A model generated the notes under the pieces. The model saw only the letters and a list, made by a program, of their open reading frames with translations, searched no databases and was not told the origin of the DNA. A stretch of DNA of 64,000 nt, taken from assembly GCA_030620095.1 (NCBI GenBank), contig JAUTXW010003575.1, positions 1 to 64,000 of the forward strand, in the 5' to 3' direction. Position 1 is the first letter of the stretch. The number at the start of each line of letters is the position of its first letter. A program made the position numbers and the translations under genes. This stretch comes from Kuschelorhynchus macadamiae (Eukaryota; Arthropoda; Insecta; Coleoptera; Curculionidae). Positions 30,470 to 42,509 of the stretch are shown here, one piece after another.

Positions 30470-31133
30470 AATATTTTCTCTTTAAGTTATTTTTCTTCAG
30501 CTTATTTTCTAATTCACATGGATATGTTATTAACATTTCTAGTACTGTGCTAACATTTTCACTGTTGGTATTTTGGCTTGGATTAATAACATTATATACA
30601 TTCGTCAACAATTTGTTTCCCTCGTTATTGGATAATTGAAATATACTGAAGTACTTATCGAACTCTTGGTTTTTAAGAATTTTAATTCTATATTCAACAA
30701 GTTCTTGCAGTTCCCATAATTTATCCATTAAATCACATGCAAGACATACATAAATTCCATTCACATTTTGGATTTTTACAATAGGAGTAGCATTAATTTT
30801 TTCAAAATATAAAGTAATATCACCAATATTAAGTGGAAACGTGTCACTACCGGGCGTATAAAAATAATTTGCAATAACTCCCTGGTACATCCCTAATTTC
30901 TTCCAATGTTTCTCATTAAAATTGATCGAAAATCCATTTTGACTTCCTATTTGAATTGTTGGCGAAAAATCATCTAATCGTAATCCAACACGGAGAAACT
31001 TTGAGTTACAATTGTTCAAATAATAATTTTTAAAATTAATGAGCTTTTCAGCTGATCTTTTACAAACTTCACTTTCACTGTTTTTTTGAGTATTTAACGA
31101 ATATGCACTTGCTTGGCTAGTTTTAGTGAACAT
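30447..31133 (-). CDS. Unrecognised 228-aa Polinton protein
   Basis: MFTKTSQASAYSLNTQKNSE onward. The centre has beta-like strands (FLRVGLRLDDFSPTIQIGSQ, ATPIVKIQNVNGIYVCLACD), followed by a helical part with LMDKLWELQELVEYRIKIL and a basic C-terminus (KKNNLKRKYYEEIS). It resembles small single-stranded DNA-binding or accessory proteins only in this strand-then-helix pattern. No motif settles a function. Same direction as its neighbours, with a 23-nt overlap to the 74-aa gene. Confidence 0.5.
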   Translation of the reverse strand: MFTKTSQASAYSLNTQKNSESEVCKRSAEKLINFKNYYLNNCNSKFLRVGLRLDDFSPTIQIGSQNGFSINFNEKHWKKLGMYQGVIANYFYTPGSDTFPLNIGDITLYFEKINATPIVKIQNVNGIYVCLACDLMDKLWELQELVEYRIKILKNQEFDKYFSIFQLSNNEGNKLLTNVYNVINPSQNTNSENVSTVLEMLITYPCELENKLKKNNLKRKYYEEISAY

Positions 31134-31275
31134 TGTGTTTGCAATATTTAATATCTTATTAAAACATCTCTGAGTTTTATATAAAATCCCCCACTACTCC
31201 TTATTAGAATTCAAGGTTTTTTAAAGACCTTGAACTTTATTTCGTTTGCAAAATAATAATTTAATATTATTTATA

Positions 31276-31785
31276 TCAAAAATAAGTTAATCCAAGATAA
31301 GTTAATATGAAAAATACTAATAAAATTATTATGATGTATAACATGTATGACATATTAAAATCGGAGTTTTCACTATGAAAATGGGTCGAATTATAAGCAT
31401 ATTTGCAAGAAGCATTTTCTTCAAATTTTTGAATCCAGTTTGTATCAAAAATCGTATTATTAATTATAATAATAATAATAATAATGTAATATAAAATTTT
31501 GAAAAAAGTATTGTCTTTATCAATTTGGCTTCTCTGATAAGAGAAAACAATAGTATTATTATTAATTTTTTCAGTTTTCATGAAATGGCAAGAGTGGGGC
31601 CATACAGCTTCGATGTTTTTTTTAAAACATATTTCGCTTTTTAACACTTTGGATGGATGATAGACAAATATAGAGTTCGCCACAATTGCGTATAATAGGA
31701 TATGGGTATGCATAATAAAACAAACAGGATTAAATAAACTAATGTGTTTAATATTAGTACTAAGAAGAGAATGGTTAAAATACAA
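31276..31785 (-). CDS. Putative membrane glycoprotein
   Basis: 169 aa. An internal Met gives a hydrophobic head, MHTHILLYAIVANSIFVYHP, that looks like a signal peptide. The C-terminus YMLYIIIILLVFFILTYLGL is a strong transmembrane segment. Between them are Cys residues (EICFKK, PHSCHF, ASCKYAY) and four N-x-S/T sites (NNT, NNT, NAS, NST). Together this looks like a type I surface glycoprotein. A second hydrophobic stretch, YYIIIIIIII, lies at mid-length and may be an artefact of an ATT-repeat. I do not recognise a family. It lies just before the BIR gene, both on the minus strand. Confidence 0.5.
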   Translation of the reverse strand: MYFNHSLLSTNIKHISLFNPVCFIMHTHILLYAIVANSIFVYHPSKVLKSEICFKKNIEAVWPHSCHFMKTEKINNNTIVFSYQRSQIDKDNTFFKILYYIIIIIIIINNTIFDTNWIQKFEENASCKYAYNSTHFHSENSDFNMSYMLYIIIILLVFFILTYLGLTYF

Positions 31786-32066
31786 AAAAACAAATATATT
31801 TAAATTGATTCAATAAATCAAACTGCATTTTAAATAATGACATGCGAATCATTTTAATTCGTATACAATTGTAAAAATATACATTTAAATACTTTTAAAT
31901 TACTAAACTAATTTTTAATTTAAAGTCAATACACAAATAATTACTTTATAGGAGCTTATTTTTTGATTAGTACATTTTAATCTATATTGTTCTTTATTGT
32001 TTCTACTTTTTGAAAGCCATAAACATGTAGCTAAGTCACAAGATTTGAAATATTTATAATGTTCAT

Positions 32067-35000
32067 CAGGGCCGTAGCCAGAATTTTTTTTCGGGGGGGG
32101 TTTGCTCAGAGACATAGACAGAATTTAATTTATGGGGGGGGGCAGGCAGGGTACATAAGCGCCGCAGGCGAAAATTTTTCGGGATGCCACGCCCATAATG
32201 ATTATTTTTTTTACTTTTTTATGTTTTCTCTTTTGTTAGTTAAATAGTAAAACAAACGAATTAATATAATACAAAACTAAAAATTGTATGTTATGCGCTT
32301 TTTTAAAGTAAATTTCTGAAACGACCTATAATAATAAGGTATGTATGTGTCCCTGTGGGTTTGCTGATTGAGGAATAATCAAGTATACAATAATGGTTGT
32401 ATAAAACGTATTTATTAGTTCAAACATTTATAAGCGTTTATAAGGCTAAACTAAAGTGTTAAATTTAAACGACGGGCTTTTTCTACAAAAATATTAATTA
32501 CTTCCTGATTGTTTATGTTTATGTTTCTATATATACTCATTAATACTAAGTCAGACATTCTTTCTTGGCCAGAACTATTTCTTATATAACTTTTAGTGCG
32601 TTTCATTGTAGAAAAGGTACGCTCTGGGGTTGCAGTAGTCACAGGTAATGTACATAAGATTTTTATTAACTCGTAAACGTTAGGGAAAAACTTCTTATCG
32701 CACATATCTAATGTCTGTAAAGCGCTTTGTGGAATATCTTTAATTTGATTTTCCCATTTAGTCTCCCAAATTTTTATTTCCGATATGGCAACTTCTTTTT
32801 CAACAAACTTGCTATAAAAATCAATGGTTCTTTGCAGCTCCTCATCAACAAGTTCTTCAATATTTTTTAGGTTTTTTGGCAACAATTTATTTAAAGATTT
32901 AAATATTTCTTTATGCTTAAGAAATCTGCTATGGATTTGTGAAAGAAAATCGTCTATAAAGGGGATAGCTATAGCGATTCTGTAGTATTCTTCAGGAGTG
33001 TGAACACTTATGTTTACACGATTAATTTGCCTTTTATTAACTCTTGGGATGGTAACGACTTCATTCACTGACTCAAGCATGTTTGTGGCATTTTCAAAAA
33101 TTCCATGGAAAAAAATGTCCATGTTCTCGCGATTTTTTTCGACTTGAAGTTTAACGTTTTCAATAAAAGCAAGAGCAGACGGCAAATCAATATCGACACT
33201 TTGGAGTATCTTACTGAGGTTTATTGTATAGGCAAACAAAGATTCTGCCACACACAAACTAATAGCAAATTCACTTGAAATTACACTTTTTAAAAAAGCA
33301 GAAGCTTTTGAAGATGTTTCCATATCCCTGTATTCAGAGAGATCTTCTAATATTTCTACAATCGTAGTATAAATTTCTTTAAACCTCATAAGAGCAGTGT
33401 GATTCTCCACCCATCGAGTTTCGCACATCGGTACTAGTCGCGACCAACTCGTCTCAGGATAACTTTGTTTAATCTTTTCCTGAAGTAAGGCAGTGCGCTT
33501 AGCGGAAAGTCTAAAGTTTCCAATTGATTTTATCGTCCCTATACAATTGCGGATACTTTGAACCTGGCAAGAATGACTTATAGCTAAAGTAAGGGAGTGA
33601 GAGCTACAGTGTACATATAAAGCACAAGGGTATAATTTTCTTATTTCGGCTTGAACACCACTAAAAGACCCAGACATGGCCGCTGCACCATCATAACCCT
33701 GACCAATCATCATACCGCAATCAAGTCCAAAAGTGCTAAGTGTTTGTAATATTAAATCAGATAATCCTTTTCCGGTTGCATCTTTAACGGGTACAAATCC
33801 CAAAAAATTTTCTTTAATAACGTGTTGATTTTTTTCATTAATATCAATATATCTTATACACAAAGTCATTTGTTCTATCCTGGAGACATCAGTGGTTTCA
33901 TCAGCTAGTATCGAAAAAAGACCCGATTTTGAAATATTTTTTATTATTTCTTTTATTATAATAGACCCACAAATCTTAATAAGTTCATTTTGCACAGTTG
34001 GGCTTATATATTGCGCATTAAGTCCACTTTTTTCCAAATGAGTTTTCAAAACAGTATCGGTTTTTGCACGCATACGCAATAACGCTCGAAAATTTCCGTC
34101 ATTTATATCAGGCTCTGAATCGTTTGTATTAATCGCTCTGCCACTATCATTTGTGCCTCTTAAAGCGAGCTCTTGCCTGCCACACAATTTAATTATTTCA
34201 ATAATCAAAATTAGTTTTTCGCGGTTCTCCATAACTTTCTGTTTATAACTTTGATTAACCTGCTCGATTACACTGGTTTGTTTTTTACAAAAAACTTGCA
34301 CAAAATTTTCGGCCAATAAAAGAGATTTTTTATGATATATGTTTTGCTCATGTTGTGAAAATACTTCTATTGCATCTTTGTATTTATTAAAAGGTTTTTT
34401 TACTAAGGCTGACAACTTTTGGTTTCCTCCCTTTCCAGCTGCTTCATTTGCAAATAAAACGCAATATTTACATAGTGCTCCTTGTTCATTAAGCTTGGTA
34501 TATGCTAACCACGGAAATCTAGTAAACCAAGTATATTGAAATTTTAAGTTTCTGCTACCTAAAAAAAAAACAATAATCTGGATGCACTTTAATAAGGCGG
34601 GTCTATAATTTTTTTAATGACTGATTTTTTTAATTTCTACCCTTGTCCAGCCTATAAAAAAAGCAAAAATATGTGTAATTCGTAGATTCTTACGGATTAC
34701 ACATTTTTTTGGGTTTTTTAATGGGCTTGACAAGGACAGAAATAGAAAAAAAGGTCATGAAAATAATAAAAAACCCGCTTTATTAAAGTGCATCCGAGAT
34801 TACTGATATTTTTTTTCATACTGACAATTTTGAATCTAAAATAAAATGGCTTAATAATGTAAATAATTATTTGTTAAACATATAACAACGTATTTATTTT
34901 AGGCATAAAAAAGTTTATTTATTTTTTTAAATGCGTATTTATCAAATTTGTTAACGCATCAATTGGGGTAAAAAATAAGTCATAAGGTAAAAGTATACGT

Positions 35001-35829
35001 ATATATCTTGTAATCTATTTTCAATCAATTTTCGTTTTTTTTTTAAACAATACCTATTTTTTTTTATTTTATTTTTTATTAAAATGTTCATTTTTATTTA
35101 AGTTATATCTTACCTTGTTTTGGAAAATCGTAGGAGGTCTTGGGCTTTCAAGGCGATTCAATCAATGTATATTTTAAGTCATCAGTTATATATTTTTGTA
35201 AACCATTTCCTATGTCAAAATCACTTTCTGTATTACTACAACTACTACAAGGTGTAACATCGGTTCTAGAAGTTAATGGGACGTCACCGATCTTAGCCGT
35301 AACGTCTGTAGTATTCTGTTCGTGTTCGTGGTTATCTTTATTGGCAATATTATCACTAACATCACTACTAGCACTACGTTTTTCAAAGCTAAAATCGAAC
35401 AGAGTTGTGCTTTGCTTGCGTTTCGACATTATTTTTATTTATTCACAAAATGTGCAGCAGTACGTTACGTGCTTATAACTTAAAAAGACTGCAGGCCGTA
35501 ACGAAAAACCAAAACAGATCTTGGTGATTCCCCGAAACCAAATCAAATATCGTCTGTACACGTTTGACGTTTGGCGTGTTAGCGCGCGGCTGGCTGCAAT
35601 AAATATTAGTCTAGGTGTACATCTCAGAAAAAGGCTTCGACGCGAGAGCGGCAGTTACAATAATTTTTAACAAATTCGTTAAAATAGTTAGGAAATTATT
35701 TAAAGGTAATAATTTTTTTTATGTAATTAAACGGCAAGTTTTTTTTAAATAGCTTATAAAATTTGCATATTATTGAAATTTCGGGGGGGTCACAACCCCC
35801 CTAACCCCCCCCCCCTGGCTACGGCCCTG
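32067..35829 (-). mobile_element. hAT element inside the BIR gene
   Basis: TIR CAGGGCCGTAGCCAG at the left and its inverse at the right, each followed inward by a G-run. The 8-bp duplication ATGTTCAT is perfect (32059-32066 and 35830-35837). The element is 3763 bp with a two-exon transposase on the minus strand. About 32067-32450 and 35430-35829 are non-coding ends. Confidence 0.95.
32451..35429 (-). pseudogene. hAT transposase (ZMYM1-like, TTF finger), one nonsense codon
   Basis: Exon 1 is 35429-35114 (MSKRKQSTTLFDFSFEKRSA), then GTAAGA. Exon 2 starts at 34558 after TTTTTTTTTAG and runs to 32451. Exon 2 opens with a TTF-type zinc finger (WFTRFPWLAYTKL, CKYCVLFANEAAGKGG). The DDE region has ILADETTDVSRIEQMTLCIR and GQGYDGAAAMSG. 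The C-terminal hAT dimerisation block is LPVTTATPERTFSTMKR. A TGA at 35148-35150 is the only break I see; after it the frame continues to the splice site (KPKTSYDFPKQ). The transposase is otherwise full length, so the copy is young. It resembles ZMYM1-like domesticated hAT proteins. Confidence 0.85.
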
Positions 35830-36163
35830 ATGTTCATCAATAGGACAATCATCATATGTCCACTCAAATATTTCTGCACCACAGTAAAAACATCTGCAAT
35901 TATCATTATAGGAAGTATAATAAAATCCGGCTGTTGCTAACACTTCAGGTTTCAATTTTCCCTTTCAGTTTTTAAATGAAGAAAGTCGTTTTTCGTAATT
36001 TCTAAAGAAATTGTTATAAATTTCAGAATCAAAGCTTTCTAAACACATATTTAATTCAAGTACTAAAGCAGCTGAAGAAGCAATTGAAAACTGAACTTGA
36101 GTTCTTTTGATATATAACATAACCTGTAACCTTGAAAATTAAGATAGGAAGGGAAAGTTGAAT

Positions 36164-39100
36164 TTACAAATTGGAAAGGTCTTCATGATTCATTGACCAT
36201 TCATAAAAAGGAATATCCTGATGACCCCAAGCAAGTGTGTCAAAGCTGTTTGGAATTTTAAACCTTTTATCATCAGAAGAACTTAAGGCTAATTTACTGA
36301 CTAATTCAGTGTAAATTTTATGTAAACGGGATTTAAATAAATAGATTGTACAAAATGTTTTTGAATTATTTTCGACAACATCTTTATAATGAACAAAATC
36401 TAATTGTTTTTTAATACTACTGGTTTTAATTCCCTTAGCCTTTTTAATGGTATCACTCTCCGTTTTGACACAATATGCGTTGGCTGAAGTGCCGTAAAAA
36501 CACTTTATTGGTTCACCAGCATATTCATCTTTAAATTTACCGACTACAGATTTTGATATTGGCATTTCATGAATATTATGTGCTTTATAATTTGATGTGT
36601 CAAATTTTTCAATATTTCGTTTTAAATCATCATACACATTTTCAGTTTGTATTCCTAATATGAAGGAGTCTGTGTCCGTATACAAAAGTTTAACTTTATC
36701 TTCATAAAGAGGTTTTAAAAAGTCGTAGAAAAAATCATACATTACAGTTTTCGATATATCTAAAATTGAAAATCCCACATAAACACGTTTATTATATTCT
36801 ACTAAAACCTTTTGCATTTGAATAGCAACTAAACTCTCAGAAAACACTGTTAAGTCTTTAAAATACGGTTTAGCTATTAAATTTTCTGCCCCATCCTTCC
36901 TATGATTTTTTGACCATTGCGTAACTAACCTTATATCAATTCTTTTATCGACATTTTCCATGGTTTTGCCATATATACTGTTATTTGCTAACTTATAATT
37001 ATTTCTATCGAATTCATTTGTAGACTCATTTCGTAGTTTTGTATTCAAGTCGATATACGGTTTTAGCCATGGTGACTGAGTAAACCCTAGAACTCTATGT
37101 ATCCCAGTTAATTTTAATCCATGTTCAATGCATTGTTTTAAAAGTGCATAATGAATTATATATTTTTTCTTATCTTTTAAATTTGGAATTAATTTTGAGC
37201 AATTAGAATTTAGAAGTTTATAATTTTCAGGGCAAAAAGGAAAGTCGTTATGTTCATCATGCAAGTCGCTGGGATCTTCTAAATCGACTTCAAGGACATA
37301 GCCTTTTTCAGAAGTGTCGGAGAGGGCCATAATATTTAAATTGTTAATTTCTGATTTAGAAAGCCATCTAAAATTTTTCTGGGGAAGATATTGAGACATT
37401 GCATATCCATAAAGATTGGTAGCATCTAGATACATGATATATTTAGTAGGTTTTGATGGATCAAAATCAGAAAGAAATAAATTATTTGCGACCGAATTTC
37501 TACATGCGCAAGTACTAACACCTCCTCGCACACTACTTTTAAAAAAATGTAACATATCAGGGTCTGTTAGAAACTCTAATTCAACGCCTGTGTGGCGCAA
37601 ACAGGAATCAAAACTCAAACCGGGAAAAGTGTAATAAAAAGCTGGATCTAGCTTATATGTTTTCATACAAGTTTTTCTAAAATTTTGAAAAATATCTGCT
37701 AAAAGTAAAACATCCGATTTTAGGTAAATATCAGAATAATCACCCAAAGTTTTACAGTTAAATAAATTCCACACTTCTGTTGCCCTTTCATATTCCTCTT
37801 TTGTAATATGTTCATGCGTCAGATCATTATAAAACTCCCCTATTTCAGGTAATGCTGTTTTATTTAATTTTGTAAGGTCTTTAATGTAACTGTATGGAAA
37901 TACCCCTTTTTGTCGAATATATTTAAATTTTTCAACCTCAGTAAAATATTTTTGAACTTCTTTACATTGATGATCACTTAACTTTTCTGAAAATTTTGCA
38001 AGCGAATAAGGTAAAAATTGAAAAGAATCAATAAATCTTAAATTTAAGTATTTACTTTTTTTTAATCCCAATTTCCGATCATAGTAATTATCCACCTCTA
38101 TATGTTTTTGAAAAGAAATATATTTTTCTTTGTTTTGAGCAATTACCGACAATTGTTCCTGATTTTGACATAAATTTTTTATAAATAAATGGGAATCGTA
38201 ATTTTTTAGATTATGGAAAATGACTGGAATAAAATGTGGTTGCTTATAATTTAAATTGCATATAGAATGCGCAACTCCTCTATACTTTCCAGTTAAATGA
38301 CAGTGGTCTGCAACTTTTTCATTATCATTTTTAAATGGTTTGTTGCAAATATGACACTCGCTTGAATACTGATAGCTTTTTTCTAGTTCTGTTAATGTTT
38401 CCATTTTTTTAAAGTTTCCTAGATACCTAATATATAAATCATGAACCTCCCTTTCTAGAAAATTAATAAACACTTGAGCACAATTAGGCTCTCTATATAC
38501 TTCTAGCTTTGAAACACTATCATCAAACGAACTTTTTATGTAATATGGAAATGAATAAGGAACATGTTCAAATTTTTTTACAGTGTATGATTTATTAAAA
38601 CCTAACTGATCATCATCTGTGTTATCGACAGGTTTAAGTACACATTCAAAATCGGCATAAATGACAAAGGGAACTTCCATTTGATTTTGAATATTTTCAA
38701 ATTTAAGAATGTGTCCGGGTACGTTATTTCCAAATTTGTCTTTGTAATCTTTTGATGGTAGATTTATTCTTACAAAATCGCAATCATAAGTATTGTGTCT
38801 AGTTAAGTATTCTTCTGAACTAAAATATTGAAGACAGCTATCACATAGATATTTTTTTCCATTATGTTTTGAAACTTGGCTGGATATTAGCCTGCCTAAA
38901 TCAGAAATGTAACAGTAATGAAAATTCCCATCATCATCACTAATTAATAATAAATTAATATGTTTTGGTTTTTTAGATTTTGAATAATGTAGGGGGCCTA
39001 TAATTTCATAACTAAACTTTAAGTTTTTTCTAATCTTCTCCAAAGAATAAATATTAATAGAGATGTTGTTCTGCCTTTCAAATTCTTCAATGTCCTTTAA

Positions 39101-40332
39101 TGCTATAGGAAAGTCAATACCTGAAATATCCAAGATTGTTTCGAAGTGTGGATATGATTCGATTTCATATTCCAATCCAGTTGGAGGATACATTGCAGCT
39201 ATAACACACCATGCCAAACAATATTCATCATTATTTCGGATGTTGATAACAGCCCGTTTATGTTTAATTTCTTTAGGTGAAGACGATCGCAGTGAATATT
39301 TGTTGAAATTCATATCCAGATGCAACAGTTTTAGAAGGATCCATCCTGCAACAAAAAATAAAATTAGATCATATTTTTTATGGAATTTTATCAAAAACAT
39401 ATTTATAGTTTACAGAAAATTACCTGAATCTTTTTCTGCTAAGTCATCAGCTTTCCGATCTATAATTTCGCACATTTCATTGATGATTGATATAATGTCT
39501 GAGCTGATACAAATAATTTTAAAGGGAGTATTGAAGGATTTGACTGTCTGAACTCCGGTACCAGGATTGAAATAAATACCAAATAATTCCATATTTAATT
39601 TTAGGCATTTATGTGTTTCAAGAAATTTTTCTATTAAGCTTGTAATTTTGTCCGTTATGTCGTTCAAAAACGTTTGAATATTCACTTATAATGTTTCTGC
39701 CAAAATTCTATACGATATTATTTTTTTTTCAAAGGCACATTTAATAATTTCTACTCCACTTTCTTGTGCACTTAAAGCTACATTATTTTTATGGGTATTG
39801 GTCCGAAGGTGGCTCGCCCACAGTTATGTTTTAATGGATTTCTTACAGTCTTCACAGTATTTGTTGCTTTCTAAAACAAGATCATATTCTAAAAAAAAAC
39901 CTAAAATCTTAAATATAATTAAAAAAGTTAAAAATACTTTTACAGCAAAAAAGTAACAGTATGTTAGCAACATAAACAGACATTTTTTTTACGGTGTTTT
40001 ACTTGTAAAATGGACTAAATTACTATAAAATAGCAATGAAACTTGATATGGAATATAGGAAACTTTTATAAATTAAATATATGAAGTAAAAGCAACGTTA
40101 GGTGTTGGCTTAAAAACATAATGCTTTGCCGGGCGTATAATTAAAAATCGAAATAGAATATATCAAATAAACTCTTACCCTGCTTCTTTTTCAACTTTTG
40201 CTGGGATGAATTTTCTAAAACTTCTAGTTGCTGTTTGCCTCTTACTGACATCTTTAAACATTTACTTTTTATGTGACTAATTAAATTGTCTCGTCTAGTA
40301 AAACATTTATTACAGTGTATACACTTATTCAT
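36164..40332 (-). pseudogene. Protein-primed DNA polymerase B of Polinton A, multi-exon, broken
   Basis: Read right to left. Exon 1 (40332-40179) is a C2H2 finger, CIHCNKCFTRRDNLISHIKS. A second Cys/His stretch and helical region follows at 39870-39424, with TAA at 39824-39826 and 39686-39688. The long exon is 39344-36164, after a 79-nt intron (TTCAG|GTAATT to TTGCAG|G). It includes the exonuclease motif VIYADFECVL, an HNH-like CHICNKPF...DHCHLTGKYRG insert, FHNLKNYDSHLF, the polymerase motifs LYLDATNLYGYAMSQ-type (here MYLDATNLYGYAM), NNSIYGKTMEN and YTDTDSF. The enzyme copies Polinton DNA from a protein primer. The two stops in the N-terminal part disable it, though the main exon is open for over 1000 codons. 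Confidence 0.85.
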
Positions 40333-40625
40333 TTTGAACTGAAGTAAAAAAAAATGTATCTTAGCTATTTCTCTTCTTAGGAAGCAATCATTAAGTTTCT
40401 TCCCTACTGAGTTAAAAGGGTAGATATAAAACTTAAATAGGATTTTAATAGCAGTTAAAGGAGGGGAGGGAACAATAAGAAAAATTAATGAAATTTTAAT
40501 TTATAGAATCTGCCCACCCATCAAATATATTTTTAATTCTATTCCAAATTTCCTCTTGTTCCTTTTCAATAGATAATTTTTGAATTGGGAATCAAACAGG
40601 TTACTTAAGCAAAAGCCAAAAGATT

Positions 40626-41110
40626 TCAATTTCGCCAAAGTAATGCGTGATTCTCTACTTTTAGTTTTTTTTTAATTCCAGAATTAATTTTTTTGACACA
40701 ACTCGAATCTATTTGAGTCGAATTAGTCCTAAGAACATACGTTTGTTCAGGAGATTTTGGTTCTGGAGAAAATTGTTCCAAAATTGTATTTTCATTAGGC
40801 GTAAATGGTTCAGAAATATTGGTATTCTGTGACATTTGGAGAAAATTAGGACTCCTCTGTCCGCAAGTAATATCACTATCGGAATCTTGATTGTTAATAG
40901 TTTTAGAAAAAACTAAAGGAAAATTTTTACTGTGTGCATTTTCAAAAATACAACTCGGACCAACTGAGAACTCAGAACAAGAAGGTGACCTAATGGCATT
41001 GGAGGTGGGTTCTATATGTGAAATGTTGGTCGAAGGTTCAATAGAAAATTTGGAATTAGAATCATTTTGCAGAATATTAGAACAGGATATGGTATCAATA
41101 TAAAAAAAAA
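40626..41110 (-). pseudogene. Ser/Pro/Glu-rich ORF, probably degraded
   Basis: Frame 40835-40626 (MSQNTNISEPFTPNENTILE, then a basic end GIKKKLKV) is open upstream to about 40915 in the same acidic Ser-rich style, but without an ATG, and is stopped further up. It is low complexity and may be disordered. The + strand frame 40891-41103 is its shadow. It lies upstream of the polymerase on the same strand. Family not recognised. Confidence 0.35.
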
Positions 41111-41123
41111 ACCCTTTAGGGTT

Positions 41124-41570
41124 TTAACTGTCAGTCGAAAATAGTCCAATGTAGTCTTGGTTTTTCGTCAAGTCTTCTAAATTTTGTGAAGAAACGTCAA
41201 AATGTTCGCCTTCATTAAAAAGTGGTATATCTAAATTAGGAGTGCAGGAGTTTTTTTCTAAAGAGTTTATACCCAAGTAGTCTTTAAATTTAGACAAGTT
41301 GTCTAGAATTTCGTCGGTAGGTTCGTCAATAGAATTAGAATTATTGTCATCTAAAATATTAATTAACCCTTGGATTATATTACAATGTTTTACTTGCAAA
41401 TTCTCCTTAATAATTTCATTTTTTTTCTCTAGTTGTAATCGAGCATTATTTTGTACCATACCTTGTACCATGTCCCTGAAAGTTATACTACTTTGGCTTA
41501 ATTTTTCACTAGAATTTAAAATTGCAGGAACATACACATTTTGCAAAATGTTAACTTTTTTACTCTCCAT
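41124..41570 (-). CDS. Unrecognised 148-aa acidic protein
   Basis: MESKKVNILQNVYVPAILNS then a helical segment (FRDMVQGMVQNNARLQLEKK) and an acidic Asn/Asp-rich C-terminus ending LFSTDS. No Cys pairs and no membrane segment. It looks like a helical head with a disordered tail. Together with the next frame on the same strand it could be exons of one gene. I do not recognise a family and see no counterpart in B. Confidence 0.4.
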   Translation of the reverse strand: MESKKVNILQNVYVPAILNSSEKLSQSSITFRDMVQGMVQNNARLQLEKKNEIIKENLQVKHCNIIQGLINILDDNNSNSIDEPTDEILDNLSKFKDYLGINSLEKNSCTPNLDIPLFNEGEHFDVSSQNLEDLTKNQDYIGLFSTDS

Positions 41571-41639
41571 TATAATAATAAAAATAACAACAAAATTAAA
41601 TAAATGAATATGAATGAAAAAAACGAATACTTTTAACTC

Positions 41640-42169
41640 ACCAAGTATGTCTTAACAGGATTACGAAACTTAAGGACTGCTTAAGCTAACATCAGGCGTT
41701 CGATTTATAAAGGTTTACAGGTGACCTTTCACCGAAACTTTCTTAACTTGATTTGGTATAAAATCCTTTAATTCTCGCTTTCCAATAAAGTAAATTTTAA
41801 ACCTTAAAAGTAATAACATTAAAATACAAAAAACGGCGTCCAGAACGAGTATTGAGACTATCGTTAGAGACAGCTAAGTTAGTAAAAAATAACATTACAG
41901 AAGCTATACATACCTAACCACCCGTAAGTATTAATTTTTTGTTAAGGTTTAGCTATTAATTGATTAATAATATGTACATATTGTATATCGGAATGTATCA
42001 TCTTTGTAGGAAATTTTGAATTGTATAAAATTTACACATAACAAGTGTATTTTTGTGAAACAGATACACGCAATTGTACTACTTATTTAGAAACATAGGG
42101 ATTGTATCCAATAAACTATTAGTATCATTTTAGTAAATATGGAAACAAAACTAATATGTAAAAATATAT
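41640..42169. other. Gap without recognisable gene
   Basis: AT-rich. It holds AACATCAGGCGTTCGATTTA and a TATAAAG box near 41718 that could be the promoter of the minus-strand 41124-41570 gene. Confidence 0.3.
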
Positions 42170-42422
42170 TTATTTTTCTGTATACCTATAAATAAAGTAT
42201 ACTTATCTTTTTAGTCGTCTAATAAGCTACACACTTTTGTACTGAAAGGTAATATAATTTTAGTAACGTATGTGGGTATAAAAAACAAAATTATATTTTA
42301 TATTTTATTTGTTTGTACATGTGTCTAATCAGTCATAAGTAATAAAATTTCGGCTTGATTAAGTTTTAATTTAACTCCTAATAAAACAGCTTTTTCTGGT
42401 AAAATATGGGACAAAAATAATG

Positions 42423-42509
<87 letters not shown>

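Larger units (their letters stand above)
31915..36120 (-). pseudogene. BIR-domain (IAP-like) gene in Polinton A, split by a hAT
   Basis: The first part (36120-35830) starts MLYIKRTQVQFSIASSAALV and runs into a BIR domain: RNYEKRLSSF, then TAGFYYTSYND, CRCFYCGAEIFEWTYDDCP and EH. The second part (32066-31915) supplies YKYFKSC, the last zinc ligand, so the C-x2-C-x16-H-x6-C spacing is complete across the insert. A TGA at 35965-35967 sits at the position where BIRs have a conserved Trp. After the BIR only about 35 residues follow; no RING. IAP-family proteins block caspases, and DNA viruses of insects often carry them. The hAT and the stop both break it. Confidence 0.8.

Noticed and set aside
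32059..32247. 62-aa plus frame with RGGFAQRHRQNL
   Set aside because: Lies in the hAT terminal repeat and G-run; not a gene.
37416..37634. Plus-strand 72-aa frame
   Set aside because: Shadow of conserved polymerase motifs on the minus strand.
39063..39551. Plus-strand 162-aa frame over the polymerase
   Set aside because: Antisense of polymerase coding and its intron; no motif.
42427..42507. (TA)n as a replication origin
   Set aside because: A simple dinucleotide tract with no associated binding sites; plain microsatellite expansion is enough.
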